Shown here: piece by piece, positions 10,020 through 18,487 of the stretch
How the letters are laid out: the number at the start of each line of letters is the position of its first letter
How positions within the stretch are numbered: the stretch's first letter is position 1
Program-made: the position numbers and the translations under genes
The notes under the pieces: generated by a model
Told to the model about the DNA's origin: nothing
The model's input: only the letters and a program-made list of their open reading frames with translations
Database searches by the model: none
Origin: Aeromicrobium sp. CnD17-E
GTDB taxonomy: Bacteria > Actinomycetota > Actinomycetes > Propionibacteriales > Nocardioidaceae
NCBI RefSeq assembly: GCF_024124745.1
Contig: NZ_JAMXRU010000003.1
Span: 17,523 to 81,522, forward strand
Direction: 5' to 3'
Length of the DNA stretch: 64,000 nucleotides

Positions 10020-11017
10020 GGCCGACGCGAAACACCCGACACGGCCACCGTGCCGTGCGTGTCGGAGCCGACGGCGACCTTGACCCCCGCGAGCGCCAGG
10101 ACGGCACCGTCGCGCACCGTCACCCAGGTGTCGCCGATGCGCTCGCCGTCGACCGACGTGCCGTTGGTGCTGCCGGCGTCACGCACCTGCCACGAGCCGG
10201 CGAGCAGCCGCAGCTCGGCGTGACGGTAGGAGATCTCCGGCTCCTCCAGCGGCAGCGGGCTCTCGGGCAGCCGTCCAAGGACGGTGACGCCGTCGCGCGG
10301 CACGCGGACGCTGTGGGCACCGCGGTGCAGGAACAGGTCGCGTGCGCCGGCGACGGTCGGGGCGGCGTCGGCCGGCACGAGGACGGGGAAGGCCATGGTC
10401 TCCTGCGCGGCCGGCACGTCGGTCCGCACGGGCAGCGGCGTCGGCGCAGCCGGCGCGGTCGACGCGGTGGGCGTGAGGTCGGCGACGACGTCCCAGTCGG
10501 GGACGACGGGCTGCCGCCCGGGTCGAGCGGACGACTCGAGCGGACGTCGCACGGAGGCGCCCGTGCGACTTCCGCGGGCCGGGGGCACCCAGCCGGGGCG
10601 CAGTGCCGGGTCGACCTCGACCTCCACGCGCACCTCCTCCGGCGTGCTCCAGCCCTCACGCTCGGCGTGGGTCAGGTAGAGCCTCGCCGCGTCCTCACCC
10701 AGCCGGTCGACGTCGCCGTCGGGGTCGAGGCGCTCGAGGTCCTCGGGCGAGACCCGCACGACGAGCTCGCTGAACGCGACGCGGTCCCCGCTCGGCATGA
10801 CCACGTGCTGGCCGGTGAGCGCCTTGACGAAGCGGCGGCGGAGCACCGCGGCCGAGCCGGTCGGGTAGGCGACGAGGCGCGCCGCGGCCTCGGTGGCGGC
10901 TGCCTTCTTCGAGCCGGTGCCGAAGATGCTCTGGGCGACGCGGAGTCCCACGAGGACCACACCGACGAAGGCGACGAGGATCAACAGGTTCGTGGCGAGG
11001 GAGGTGAGCGTGGTCAT
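10016..11017 (-). CDS. Membrane-anchored FHA domain protein
   Basis: 333 residues, starting at the ATG that gives an N-terminal membrane helix (residues 8-27, TNLLILVAFVGVVLVGLRVA). A middle domain of about 100 residues (TGQHVVMPSGDRVAFSELVV) loosely resembles the FhaA N-terminal region; this is weak. The C-terminal FHA domain (about 235-325) shows GRLPESPLPLEEPEISYRHA and RDAGSTNGTSVDGERI, the phosphothreonine-binding loops. It should recruit phosphorylated partners of the kinase encoded next to it, whose start overlaps this stop. The 32-bp palindrome upstream separates it from ohr. Confidence 0.85.
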   Translation of the reverse strand: MTTLTSLATNLLILVAFVGVVLVGLRVAQSIFGTGSKKAAATEAAARLVAYPTGSAAVLRRRFVKALTGQHVVMPSGDRVAFSELVVRVSPEDLERLDPDGDVDRLGEDAARLYLTHAEREGWSTPEEVRVEVEVDPALRPGWVPPARGSRTGASVRRPLESSARPGRQPVVPDWDVVADLTPTASTAPAAPTPLPVRTDVPAAQETMAFPVLVPADAAPTVAGARDLFLHRGAHSVRVPRDGVTVLGRLPESPLPLEEPEISYRHAELRLLAGSWQVRDAGSTNGTSVDGERIGDTWVTVRDGAVLALAGVKVAVGSDTHGTVAVSGVSRRP

Positions 11018-11052
11018 GCTGCCATCGTCGGACGGCAGGCCAGGAACAGGCG

Positions 11053-11084
11053 AGCCGCGGTGGAACATGTTCCACCGCGGCTCC
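11053..11084. terminator. 32-bp perfect palindrome between ohr and the FHA gene
   Basis: Two 16-base arms (GAGCCGCGGTGGAACA and its exact complement) meet without a spacer. It follows the ohr stop (minus strand) and lies 36 bases before the FHA start. As RNA it would fold into a very stable hairpin with a tight loop, so a terminator of ohr is the simplest reading; there is no T run. As DNA it could equally be an operator for the FHA-kinase pair. Confidence 0.55.
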
Positions 11085-11130
11085 TCCCAGGGCACGACAC
11101 GCCCCGGCCAGGACGTGACGTGCGGGTCTC

Positions 11131-11556
11131 TCAGTCGTCGACGACGACGATCTGCACGTCGATGTTGCCGCGCGTGGCGTTCGAGTACGGGCACACCTCG
11201 TGCGCCTTGTCGGCCAGCGCCTGCGCCTCGTCGTGCGGCAGGGTCGGGACGGTGACCTCGAGCGTGACGGCGAGGTCGAAGCCGCCCTGGCCGTTGGAGC
11301 CGATGTCGACCTTCGCGCCGACGCTCGAGTCGCTCACGTCGGCCTTGGCCTGACGGGCGACGAGCTGGAAGGCGCCGTGGAAGCAGGCGGCGTAGCCCGA
11401 CGCGAAGAGCTGCTCGGGGTTCGTGCCCTCGCCGTTGCCGCCCATGCTGGTCGGCAGGGCCGTGTGCAGGTCGAGGCGGCCGTCGCTCGTGACGACGTGC
11501 CCGCCGTCGCGGCCGCCACCCGTCGCGAGTGCCTCGGCGGTGTAGATCGCGTCCAT
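11131..11556 (-). CDS. ohr: Organic hydroperoxide resistance protein (OsmC/Ohr family)
   Basis: 141 residues with a strong ribosome site (AGGAGGAACC) before the ATG. Ohr reduces organic and fatty acid hydroperoxides with a reactive cysteine pair: Cys58 in GYAACFHGAF and Cys122 in VCPYSNATRGN, both present. The Arg equivalent that activates the peroxidatic Cys would lie in the N-terminal strand region. The preceding start-side sequence contains a palindrome typical of a MarR-family (OhrR) operator. No ohrR gene is in the window. Confidence 0.93.
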   Translation of the reverse strand: MDAIYTAEALATGGGRDGGHVVTSDGRLDLHTALPTSMGGNGEGTNPEQLFASGYAACFHGAFQLVARQAKADVSDSSVGAKVDIGSNGQGGFDLAVTLEVTVPTLPHDEAQALADKAHEVCPYSNATRGNIDVQIVVVDD

Positions 11557-11613
11557 GGTTCCTCCTGGAAGTCGGGAATCGGGGCGGCTCGTGCCGCGCC
11601 CAACGGCACTATC

Positions 11614-11640
11614 ATTGCACACGATTACATCGCGTGCAAT
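11614..11640. promoter_or_regulatory. Inverted-repeat operator upstream of ohr
   Basis: ATTGCACACGA and TCGCGTGCAAT are 11-base arms with one mismatch around a 5-base centre, 58 bases upstream of the ohr start. Position and form fit an OhrR/MarR-type repressor site controlling ohr; it could also affect the plus-strand gene that starts at 11712. The regulator identity is inferred. Confidence 0.6.
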
Positions 11641-11711
11641 GCAATGGCCGCACAGGGCCGACCGTTCGGTGCTGGCATGATCGTCGTCGTCGAGACAGGA
11701 GGGAAGGAAGC

Positions 11712-12446
11712 GTGCTGCGCATCGCCTGGTCGGTCGGGCCCGAGTCGTCGGGTCGCACCATCGTGGACCCCGGCGGAAAGCTGGTGCTCGCCCGACGGAT
11801 GACGCTGCCCGAGCAGAGGTCCGTGGCCGTCGAGGAGATCGCCGGCTCGACGTACGTGTTCGTCCGTCTCCCCTACCTCAGCGACCCCGCGGTGGTCGTG
11901 CAGGCCGGGGCCGGGCATCCCGTGCTCCACCGCGGGCAGCGGGCGAACGGCGTGGTCGTGGAGGTGGTGACGCCGGAGGGCGACGCCTCGACACCCGTCC
12001 CGGGGCAGCGGATGTCGCTCACGGCACCGGGCACGCGCGTGAGCCTGCGCTTCCCGGACCTCAGCATCGACCTGGTGGTCGACTTCGACCCGCCGACACT
12101 GGCGCCGGCGGGAACCGGCACCGTCCAGCTCGACGTCGACGCGCTGCAGCACGACGACGCCTGGCTCGTGGCGGCGATCGCGGTCGCCCTGTCGCCGGAG
12201 CACGGCGTCGTCGGGCACGCCCAGCTCAAGGAGGCGTTCGCGCGCTGGCGCGAGGAGCCCGAGCGCAGCGACGGCGCGTTCGACCGCAACGTCCTGCGAC
12301 CGGCTCTCGAGTCACGTGGCGTGGAGCTGCCGGGCCCTCGACTCAACAAGATCCTCTACCTCGTGGAGCGCTGTCGCCGCACCCACGAGTTCCCGCCCCG
12401 GGTGCTCGACCAGGTGCGCGCGCGGCTCGGTCGCCCGCCGGCCTGA
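11712..12446 (+). CDS. Conserved actinobacterial protein of unknown function
   Basis: 244 residues from a GTG with a good ribosome site (GGAGGGAAGGAAGC). I do not recognise the family. Residues 1-135 are beta-rich and acidic (for example STYVFVRLPYLSDPAVVVQA) and may form a small beta domain. Residues 145-240 are helical with a winged-helix look: DDAWLVAAIAVALS, then GHAQLKEAFARWREE and ILYLVERCRRTHEFPPRV. There is no signal peptide, membrane segment or catalytic motif. It is divergent from ohr and ends just before a strong bidirectional hairpin. Confidence 0.7.
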   Translation: MLRIAWSVGPESSGRTIVDPGGKLVLARRMTLPEQRSVAVEEIAGSTYVFVRLPYLSDPAVVVQAGAGHPVLHRGQRANGVVVEVVTPEGDASTPVPGQRMSLTAPGTRVSLRFPDLSIDLVVDFDPPTLAPAGTGTVQLDVDALQHDDAWLVAAIAVALSPEHGVVGHAQLKEAFARWREEPERSDGAFDRNVLRPALESRGVELPGPRLNKILYLVERCRRTHEFPPRVLDQVRARLGRPPA

Positions 12447-12464
12447 CTCGGCGACGCCACGTGC

Positions 12465-12502
12465 GAAGGCCCCGCGCGGACCTCGGTCCGTGCGGGGCCT
12501 TC
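12465..12502. terminator. Intrinsic terminator, probably bidirectional
   Basis: An 11-bp perfect stem (GAAGGCCCCGC / GCGGGGCCTTC) with further pairing towards the loop, ending in TTCTTC on the plus strand and GAAGG-derived CTTC on the minus strand. It lies between the convergent genes ending at 12446 and 12514. Confidence 0.75.
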
Positions 12503-12513
12503 TTCGCTGACGA

Positions 12514-13248
12514 TCAGCGCTGGTCGTCAGGACCCGAGGTGTGGACGATCTCGTCCTCCACCTCGGGGATGTGCGCGTCGGGGTCCTCGAGCGCGGCGGG
12601 CGTGCCGGTCTCGTCGGCCGCGCCCTGGGCCTTCTGCGCCACGCGCTCGACGGCCTCGGCCGACTCGTCGCGCACGTGCTTGGCTCCCTGCTGCGCCGAC
12701 CCGACGGCGTCGGCGATCGCGTCCTCGTCGCTGGAGCGCGGCGCGGCCTCGGCCACCTTCTCGCGCACCTCTCCGGCTCTGTCGGCCGCCTCGTCCTCGA
12801 CGTCCTTCGCGGCGTCCTTGGCCGTGTCGACGGCCTCGGACAGCCCGCCCTCGTCAGCGGCGTCCTTCACGTCCTCGGCCTTGGAGACGGCCTCGTCCTT
12901 GAGGTCCTTGGCGGTGTCCTTGACGCTCTCGACCGTGTCGGACAGGTCTCCGTCCGTGGCGTCCTCGACGGTCTCCTTGACTGCGGCGGCCGCGCCGGTG
13001 GCCTGGGCGCGGACAGTGCCGACGGTCTCCTTCAACGAGTCGACGACCTCGTGCCGCTTGTCCTCGTCGCGGACGGCCTGGACGGCGTCCTCCGCGAGCT
13101 CCTCGGCCTTGTGCACCGCGTCCTGCACGCGCGGATCGGACTGGAAGCGCTCCGCCGCGTCACGCAGCTGCTCGTACCGCTCGCGGCCGGCTCGGGCGCC
13201 GAGCACGTAGCCGATGCCGAACGCCAGCGCGTAGACGATCTTCTTCAT
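12514..13248 (-). CDS. YtxH/LEA-like helical repeat protein
   Basis: 244 residues. The start MKKIVYALAFGIGYVLGARAGRERYEQL forms one membrane-associated helix followed by the GARAGRERYEQLR segment seen in many actinobacterial YtxH-like proteins. Residues 45-225 are almost entirely Ala/Glu/Asp/Lys/Val in degenerate 11-residue repeats (ETVEDATDG, VKDTAKDLKDEAV, AVDTAKDAAKDVEDEA), an amphipathic LEA-like pattern. No enzymatic motif. A role at the membrane in stress tolerance is plausible for such proteins but not shown here. The GC-rich repeat sequence also produces long antisense open frames, which are not genes. Confidence 0.8.
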   Translation of the reverse strand: MKKIVYALAFGIGYVLGARAGRERYEQLRDAAERFQSDPRVQDAVHKAEELAEDAVQAVRDEDKRHEVVDSLKETVGTVRAQATGAAAAVKETVEDATDGDLSDTVESVKDTAKDLKDEAVSKAEDVKDAADEGGLSEAVDTAKDAAKDVEDEAADRAGEVREKVAEAAPRSSDEDAIADAVGSAQQGAKHVRDESAEAVERVAQKAQGAADETGTPAALEDPDAHIPEVEDEIVHTSGPDDQR

Positions 13249-13343
13249 GGGGTTCCTCCCGACTCGTGGTCCGTGACGACCAGCCTGTCAGGGCTCGCAC
13301 CGGCCTGCATCCCAGGAAGGGGGTGTGGCGTGTCGAGGCAGCT

Positions 13344-15161
13344 TCACACAGCGACGATCGCGGCAAGGCGTCGGGCGACACCGCTGGCGCGAGCGGTGCG
13401 GCGTTCGACGGCGCGTCGGAGGACCTCGGGGGTGGCGACGATCGTCAGGCTGGTGCGTGCGCGGGTGATCGCGGTGTACAGCAGCTCGCGAGTGAGGACG
13501 AGCGAGTCCTCCTCGGGCAGCAGGAGGGTGACGTGGTCGAACTCGCTGCCCTGGCTGCGGTGGACGGTGCTGGCGTAGGCACTCTGCACCGACGAGAGCC
13601 GCGTCGAGGAGACCGTCGTCGTGGAGTCCAGGTGCACGACGAGCCGGTGGCCGTCGTCGAGGGTGACGCCGACGTCGCCGTTGTTGACCCGGAGCGAGGC
13701 GTCGTTGCGGGTGACGAGGACGGGGCGGCCGACGAACCAGGGACGGGCCGGGTCCGGGAAGGTGCGCACCTCCCGCTCCAGACGCTCGTTCCAGTGGCTC
13801 ACGCCGTACGCGCCGTCTCGGTGCGCGCACAGCAGCCGGTGCTCGCCCAACGCCGCCAGCGCCGTGGGCACGTCGCCCTCGGCAGCGGCGCGAGCCACGG
13901 CACGGGCCTGCTGCGCTGGGCGTCCGGACACGACGTCCTCGACCTCGTCGGGGTGACGCAGTGACACCCCGTCGACCCCCTCGGCCAAGAGGTCGAGCAC
14001 GCGGTCCGCGTCGCCCTCGACGACCGCCGAGGCGAGCGCCCCGATCCCACCGTCGAAACGGTGCGACTGCTGCAGGTGCGTGACGACGGGGCTGGCGTCG
14101 CCGCCGAGACCTTCCACCACGTCGCGCAGCACCGCGCCGGCCTCGACGGAGGCGAGCTGCTCGGCGTCACCGACGAGCACCAGGCGACACCCGGACGGCA
14201 CGGCCTGCACCAGCCGCTCCATGAGGAGCAGCGAGACCATCGACGTCTCGTCGACGACCACCACGTCGTACGGCAGCTTCTGCCCGGCGTGGTGACGGAA
14301 GGCCGTCCGGTGGTCGGGCCGCGAGCTGAGCAGCCGGTGCACCGTGCCGGCGGGCAGCGTGCGCAGCCAGTCGCGCTCCGCCGGCGTGAACACCGGGTCG
14401 GTCGACGCGGCGGCGACGGCCTCCCGCATCCGGGCCGCGGCCTTGCCGGTCGGGGCAGCCAGCCCCACGGCCAGAGGCCGGTCGTGCCCGGTCGCGGCGT
14501 GCTGGCTCGCGAGCGCTGCGAGGAGTCGCGCGATGGTGGTGGTCTTGCCCGACCCCGGGCCGCCGGTGAGCACCGTGGTCCACGAGTGCGCAGCACGGGC
14601 CGCGGCCGCACGCTGCTCGGCGAACCCGGGGTCGCCGAACAGACGTCGGAGGTCGGCGTCGAGGGCGGCCCTGTCGACGGGCGGGGGTCGCAGGGCCAGC
14701 CGCTCCCCCAGGCGTCGGCACAGCGACACCTCGAGCGCGTGGTAGCGCACCAGGTGCAGCAACGGACGCTCGACGACGAGGACCCGGTCGCGGCCGGACG
14801 CCAGCGGACTGGCCTCGACGCGGCGCCACCAGTCATCGAGGTCGTCGACGAACGACGGCCACTCGACGTCGGGCGCCTCCAGACGTAGGTCGTCGAGCAC
14901 GCTGCCGAGGTCGACGCACGACGACCCGAGCCGGACCCCGCGAACGGCCACGGCCAGGGCCAGCAGCACCGCCTCGTCGTCCTCGTCCGCCAGTCGGGCG
15001 ACGGTGCGGGTGACGTGCACGTCGGCGGCTGCCAGGACACCGGTGTGGTTGAGCACGGCCAGGATCGGGTCGCTCTCGACATCGAGGCCCTGGACGACCT
15101 GACGGTCGAACGGGTCGCCCGGCGACACGTCGACCGCGGGGGACGTCGTCGTCTCGCTCAT
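13344..15161 (-). CDS. recD: Exodeoxyribonuclease V alpha subunit RecD
   Basis: 605 residues; the ATG overlaps the recB stop (ATGA). RecD is the 5'-3' superfamily 1B helicase motor of RecBCD. Seen: Walker A TGGPGSGKTTT (about residue 190), Walker B VVVDETSMVS, motif III LVLVGDAEQLASV, and the C-terminal UvrD/RecD2 fold with ASTVHRSQGSEF and LYTAITRART. The first 170 residues form the RecB-contacting region. It is the last gene of recC-recB-recD, all joined by 4-base overlaps, and acts in double-strand break repair and in degrading linear foreign DNA. Confidence 0.95.
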   Translation of the reverse strand: MSETTTSPAVDVSPGDPFDRQVVQGLDVESDPILAVLNHTGVLAAADVHVTRTVARLADEDDEAVLLALAVAVRGVRLGSSCVDLGSVLDDLRLEAPDVEWPSFVDDLDDWWRRVEASPLASGRDRVLVVERPLLHLVRYHALEVSLCRRLGERLALRPPPVDRAALDADLRRLFGDPGFAEQRAAAARAAHSWTTVLTGGPGSGKTTTIARLLAALASQHAATGHDRPLAVGLAAPTGKAAARMREAVAAASTDPVFTPAERDWLRTLPAGTVHRLLSSRPDHRTAFRHHAGQKLPYDVVVVDETSMVSLLLMERLVQAVPSGCRLVLVGDAEQLASVEAGAVLRDVVEGLGGDASPVVTHLQQSHRFDGGIGALASAVVEGDADRVLDLLAEGVDGVSLRHPDEVEDVVSGRPAQQARAVARAAAEGDVPTALAALGEHRLLCAHRDGAYGVSHWNERLEREVRTFPDPARPWFVGRPVLVTRNDASLRVNNGDVGVTLDDGHRLVVHLDSTTTVSSTRLSSVQSAYASTVHRSQGSEFDHVTLLLPEEDSLVLTRELLYTAITRARTSLTIVATPEVLRRAVERRTARASGVARRLAAIVAV

Positions 15162-18100
15162 CGCGGACCTCCGTCGGTCGGGCTGCCGTCGAGCAGCGCG
15201 CTGAGGTCGAGCACCAGCGCCGACGGGGGCTGCCACGCGAACACACCGAACGGGCAGCCGTCGGCACCGCGTGGTCCGTCGGGGCCGGTCATGCCCCGCA
15301 CGAACAGGTAGAGCACCCCGGCCAGGTGCACGTCGGGGTCGTACCCACGCAGCCGCCACCGCAGGAACCGGTGCTGCGCCACGGCGTACAGCAGGGCCTG
15401 CAGCGGGTAGGTCGTGTGCAGCATGGCGTCGGCCAGGCGCTCGGGTGCGTACGCCTCCAGGCCGCCGCCGGCCTCGACGAGCGCACCGCTCTCGAGGCGG
15501 TTGGTCTTGTGGTCGACGACGAGCGTCCGGTCGCCGTCGAGCCTCAGGAGCAGGTCGATCGAGCCGGTGAGGTAGCCCCGCAGGGTGCGCCCGCGCAGGC
15601 TGGCGTCGCGCAGCTCCGCTGCGAAGGGTCGCAGCGCGTCGCCCGACGGCAGGTGCGCCTCCATGAGGTCGGCGACGTCGGCGAGCGTCCCCGTGCGACC
15701 GGCGGCCCGGACCGTGTCGCCGCCAGCCAGCGGCAGCTCGAAGTCCATCTCGCGGAACGGGCGCCGGCCGAGCGCCTCGGCCAGCGTGAGGTGGTCGGCG
15801 AGCGGCCCGAGCGGCGTGCTGAGGGCCCCGACGAGCGCCGGTGCGAGCACGTCGACGTCGACGGCGAGCGGACGCGACGCCAGCTCCTCCTCCACTCGTC
15901 GGCGGACCTCCCCGTCGAGGTCGTCGGCGTCGATGTCGACGTGCTCGAGCACACCGTGCACGAGCGTGCCGAGCGCCGCCCCGCCGGCGAGCTCGGCCCA
16001 CGGCGACGGACCGAGGACCGGGCCGGCGTCGACATCGGCGACCACCTCGACCTCGTCGTCCGCGGCGGTCGGCTCCGGTTCGCTCGAGACGCTGGGTCCT
16101 TCGTCGCGCCGCACGAGCGAGGTGTACGAGGTGCGGGTCCAGACGGTGTCGACGTCGCGACGCAGGTGACGGACCTCGAGTCGTTCCGCCTCCCCGGGCG
16201 CGGGGGTCAGCTCGTCGTCGCCCGTGACCATCTGCTCGACGACGGGACCGCCACGCTCCTGCCAGGCACGCAGACGCGCCACGGCGTCGTGGTCCGACGG
16301 CACGGCCTGCACGTCCGGCACCTCGGGCTGCGACAGGTCGGGCCGGAACAACAGGCGGTGCAGGGCACCGTGCCGCGCGTTGAAGGTGGGCGACCAGTGC
16401 ACGACCAGCCGCGACTGGGCGCGGGTGAGCGCGACGTACAGCAGCCGCAACGACTCCCCCGCGCGCTCGACGTCGGAGCGACGGGCGTGCGCGGACCACG
16501 AAGGTCCTGCCCCGCCGACGTCGAGACAGCGCCGGCCGTCGTCGTCGTGGAGTCGGACGATGCTGGGCTCCGGGACCCATCGGTCGAACAGGAACGGGAC
16601 GTAGACGACGGGGTACTGCAGACCCTTGCTGACGAACGTGGTGACGATCTGCACGGCGTCGGCGTCGGTGTCGAGACGGTGGGTGCGGTCGGCTGCCGGA
16701 GAGGTCTCGCTGCGCCGGTCGAGCAGCCAGCGTCGCAGCCCGGACAGGCCGAGTCCGTGCTCGCGGGCGGCGATCGCGAGCACCTGGCCGACGTGCTCGA
16801 GGTCCGTGAGTCGACGACGACCGCCCTGGTGGCGCAGCAGCCGCTCGACCACGGAGGCGTCGGCGGTGAGGGCCTCGACCATCCCGGCGGTACCGCGCTC
16901 GCGCTGCAGGTCGGTGAGGTCGCGCAGCCGTGAGGAGACGCGGTCGGTGAGGGCGTCGCCGTCGTCGGCGGCCAGGTCGGCGGCCGTGCAGCCGAGGAAC
17001 GGTCCGAGCGCAGCAGCGCGGGTGTAGCCGCTGCGGTGCGGCGACTCCATGGCGGTCAGCAGCGTGACCCAGTCCTGGCCCGCCTGGCTCTGCAGCACGT
17101 CCGAGCCACCGGTGCGCACGGCGGGCACCCCGCGGCGCTCCAGCTCGGCGTGCAGCAGCTCGGCGTCACCGTGCCGCTCGACGAGCACCGCGATGTCGCC
17201 GGCCGTCAGCGGCACCGGTCCGGCGCCGTGGTCGTACGTGGCACCGCTGCCCAGGAGCGCGACGACGTCGGCTGCGACGTCGCGGGCGACCCGCGGCCTG
17301 ACGTCGCCGATGCGCAGGGCGTCGCCGTCGGACCCGGCGTCGCTGCGCAGGTGGGCCCGGAGCCGGAACGGGGCGTCGCCGCGCGGGTCGTGCAGCCGTG
17401 ACCCGTCGAGCGCGGCGCTCGCCGGACGGACGACGATCGCAGGGTCGCCGAGCGCGGCACCCCGCAGCACGGCGTCGACGGCGCTCACCAGGGGTGCGTC
17501 GCTGCGATGGTTGACGGTGAGGGTGCGTCGCGTGTCGGCCTGCGCGGCGGCGCGCAGGTAGGTGTCGACGTCGCCGCCGCGGAAGCCGTAGATGGCCTGC
17601 TTCGGGTCGCCGACCAGCACCATGGTCGCGTGGCCGACGAAGGCGCGCTCCAGGATCCGCCACTGCACGGGGTCGGTGTCCTGGAACTCGTCGACGAGCA
17701 CGACTCGCCAGCGGTCGCGCATGACCGTGCGGGCGGGCGAGTCGTCTGGCTCGAGCGCCTCGGCGAGACGCTGCAGCAGGTCGTCGTAGGAGAGGGTGCG
17801 GGCCGCCAAGCGGCGTCGCGCCGACTCGTCGCGGACGGCCGACGCGAATCGTCGACGCAGGTCGGGCGCCGATCCAGGCTCCGCGTCGGTGGGCAGCAGG
17901 TGCGCCGACGGGTCCTCGACCGCTCGCCGACCGAGCACGGCCGCCTCCTCGTGGCCGAACGGAGGGGTCTGACCTCGACCGACCGCTCGCAGGTAGAGGT
18001 CGGAGACCACCTGGTCGACGATGTCGGTGTCGTCCTCCACCAGGACCGACCCGGGCTCGACGTCGCCGGTGGTGCCGAGGCTGCGCAGCACCGCTTGGCA

Positions 18101-18487
18101 GAAGCCGTGGGTCGTGGTGATGGTGGCCTCGTCGAACCGCGCGACGGCGGCACGCAGGCGCTGACGGCGAGCCGTGCGCTCGGTGTCGTCGACGTCGAGC
18201 AGGAGCCGCTGCAGGGGGTCGCGCTCGTCGCCGTGGCCGGCAGCGAGGACGGCGTCAGCCTGTACCAGCCGCTCGCGCACACGATCCTTCAGCTCGGCGC
18301 TGGCTGCCCGCCCGAAGGTGACGACGAGCAGCTCGTCGAGCGTGGCGACGCCCTCGGCCACGAGTCGGGTGACGAGTGCCGCGATCGCCCACGTCTTGCC
18401 GGTGCCGGCGCTGGCCTCGAGGAGCGTGGTGCCGGTGGGCAGCGGGTCGGCGATGTCGAACTCGGCGACCGGTCCGTCGGCGCTCAT
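15158..18487 (-). CDS. recB: Exodeoxyribonuclease V beta subunit RecB
   Basis: 1109 residues; ATG overlaps the recC stop. An N-terminal UvrD-like 3'-5' helicase: Walker A LLEASAGTGKTWAIA (about residue 22), TTTHGFCQAVLR, Walker B VVLVDEFQDTDPVQW, motif III VGDPKQAIYGFRGGD, motif VI LYVALTRAQSRL. The C-terminal nuclease domain (about 850-1109) carries GSIDLLLRLDGDRTLVVDHKTN, with the metal-binding Asp and the D-x-K catalytic pair of the RecB PD-(D/E)xK family. Length is close to the usual 1,080-1,180. It provides helicase and nuclease activity of the complex. Confidence 0.96.
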   Translation of the reverse strand: MSADGPVAEFDIADPLPTGTTLLEASAGTGKTWAIAALVTRLVAEGVATLDELLVVTFGRAASAELKDRVRERLVQADAVLAAGHGDERDPLQRLLLDVDDTERTARRQRLRAAVARFDEATITTTHGFCQAVLRSLGTTGDVEPGSVLVEDDTDIVDQVVSDLYLRAVGRGQTPPFGHEEAAVLGRRAVEDPSAHLLPTDAEPGSAPDLRRRFASAVRDESARRRLAARTLSYDDLLQRLAEALEPDDSPARTVMRDRWRVVLVDEFQDTDPVQWRILERAFVGHATMVLVGDPKQAIYGFRGGDVDTYLRAAAQADTRRTLTVNHRSDAPLVSAVDAVLRGAALGDPAIVVRPASAALDGSRLHDPRGDAPFRLRAHLRSDAGSDGDALRIGDVRPRVARDVAADVVALLGSGATYDHGAGPVPLTAGDIAVLVERHGDAELLHAELERRGVPAVRTGGSDVLQSQAGQDWVTLLTAMESPHRSGYTRAAALGPFLGCTAADLAADDGDALTDRVSSRLRDLTDLQRERGTAGMVEALTADASVVERLLRHQGGRRRLTDLEHVGQVLAIAAREHGLGLSGLRRWLLDRRSETSPAADRTHRLDTDADAVQIVTTFVSKGLQYPVVYVPFLFDRWVPEPSIVRLHDDDGRRCLDVGGAGPSWSAHARRSDVERAGESLRLLYVALTRAQSRLVVHWSPTFNARHGALHRLLFRPDLSQPEVPDVQAVPSDHDAVARLRAWQERGGPVVEQMVTGDDELTPAPGEAERLEVRHLRRDVDTVWTRTSYTSLVRRDEGPSVSSEPEPTAADDEVEVVADVDAGPVLGPSPWAELAGGAALGTLVHGVLEHVDIDADDLDGEVRRRVEEELASRPLAVDVDVLAPALVGALSTPLGPLADHLTLAEALGRRPFREMDFELPLAGGDTVRAAGRTGTLADVADLMEAHLPSGDALRPFAAELRDASLRGRTLRGYLTGSIDLLLRLDGDRTLVVDHKTNRLESGALVEAGGGLEAYAPERLADAMLHTTYPLQALLYAVAQHRFLRWRLRGYDPDVHLAGVLYLFVRGMTGPDGPRGADGCPFGVFAWQPPSALVLDLSALLDGSPTDGGPR

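Noticed and set aside
11062..11075. GGAACATGTTCC as a LexA site
   Set aside because: LexA boxes need four bases between GAAC and GTTC; here there are two.
12541..13578. 345-codon frame opposite the YtxH/LEA-like gene
   Set aside because: Leu/Gly/Val repeat pattern is the mirror of the Ala/Glu/Lys repeats; no start signal or domain.
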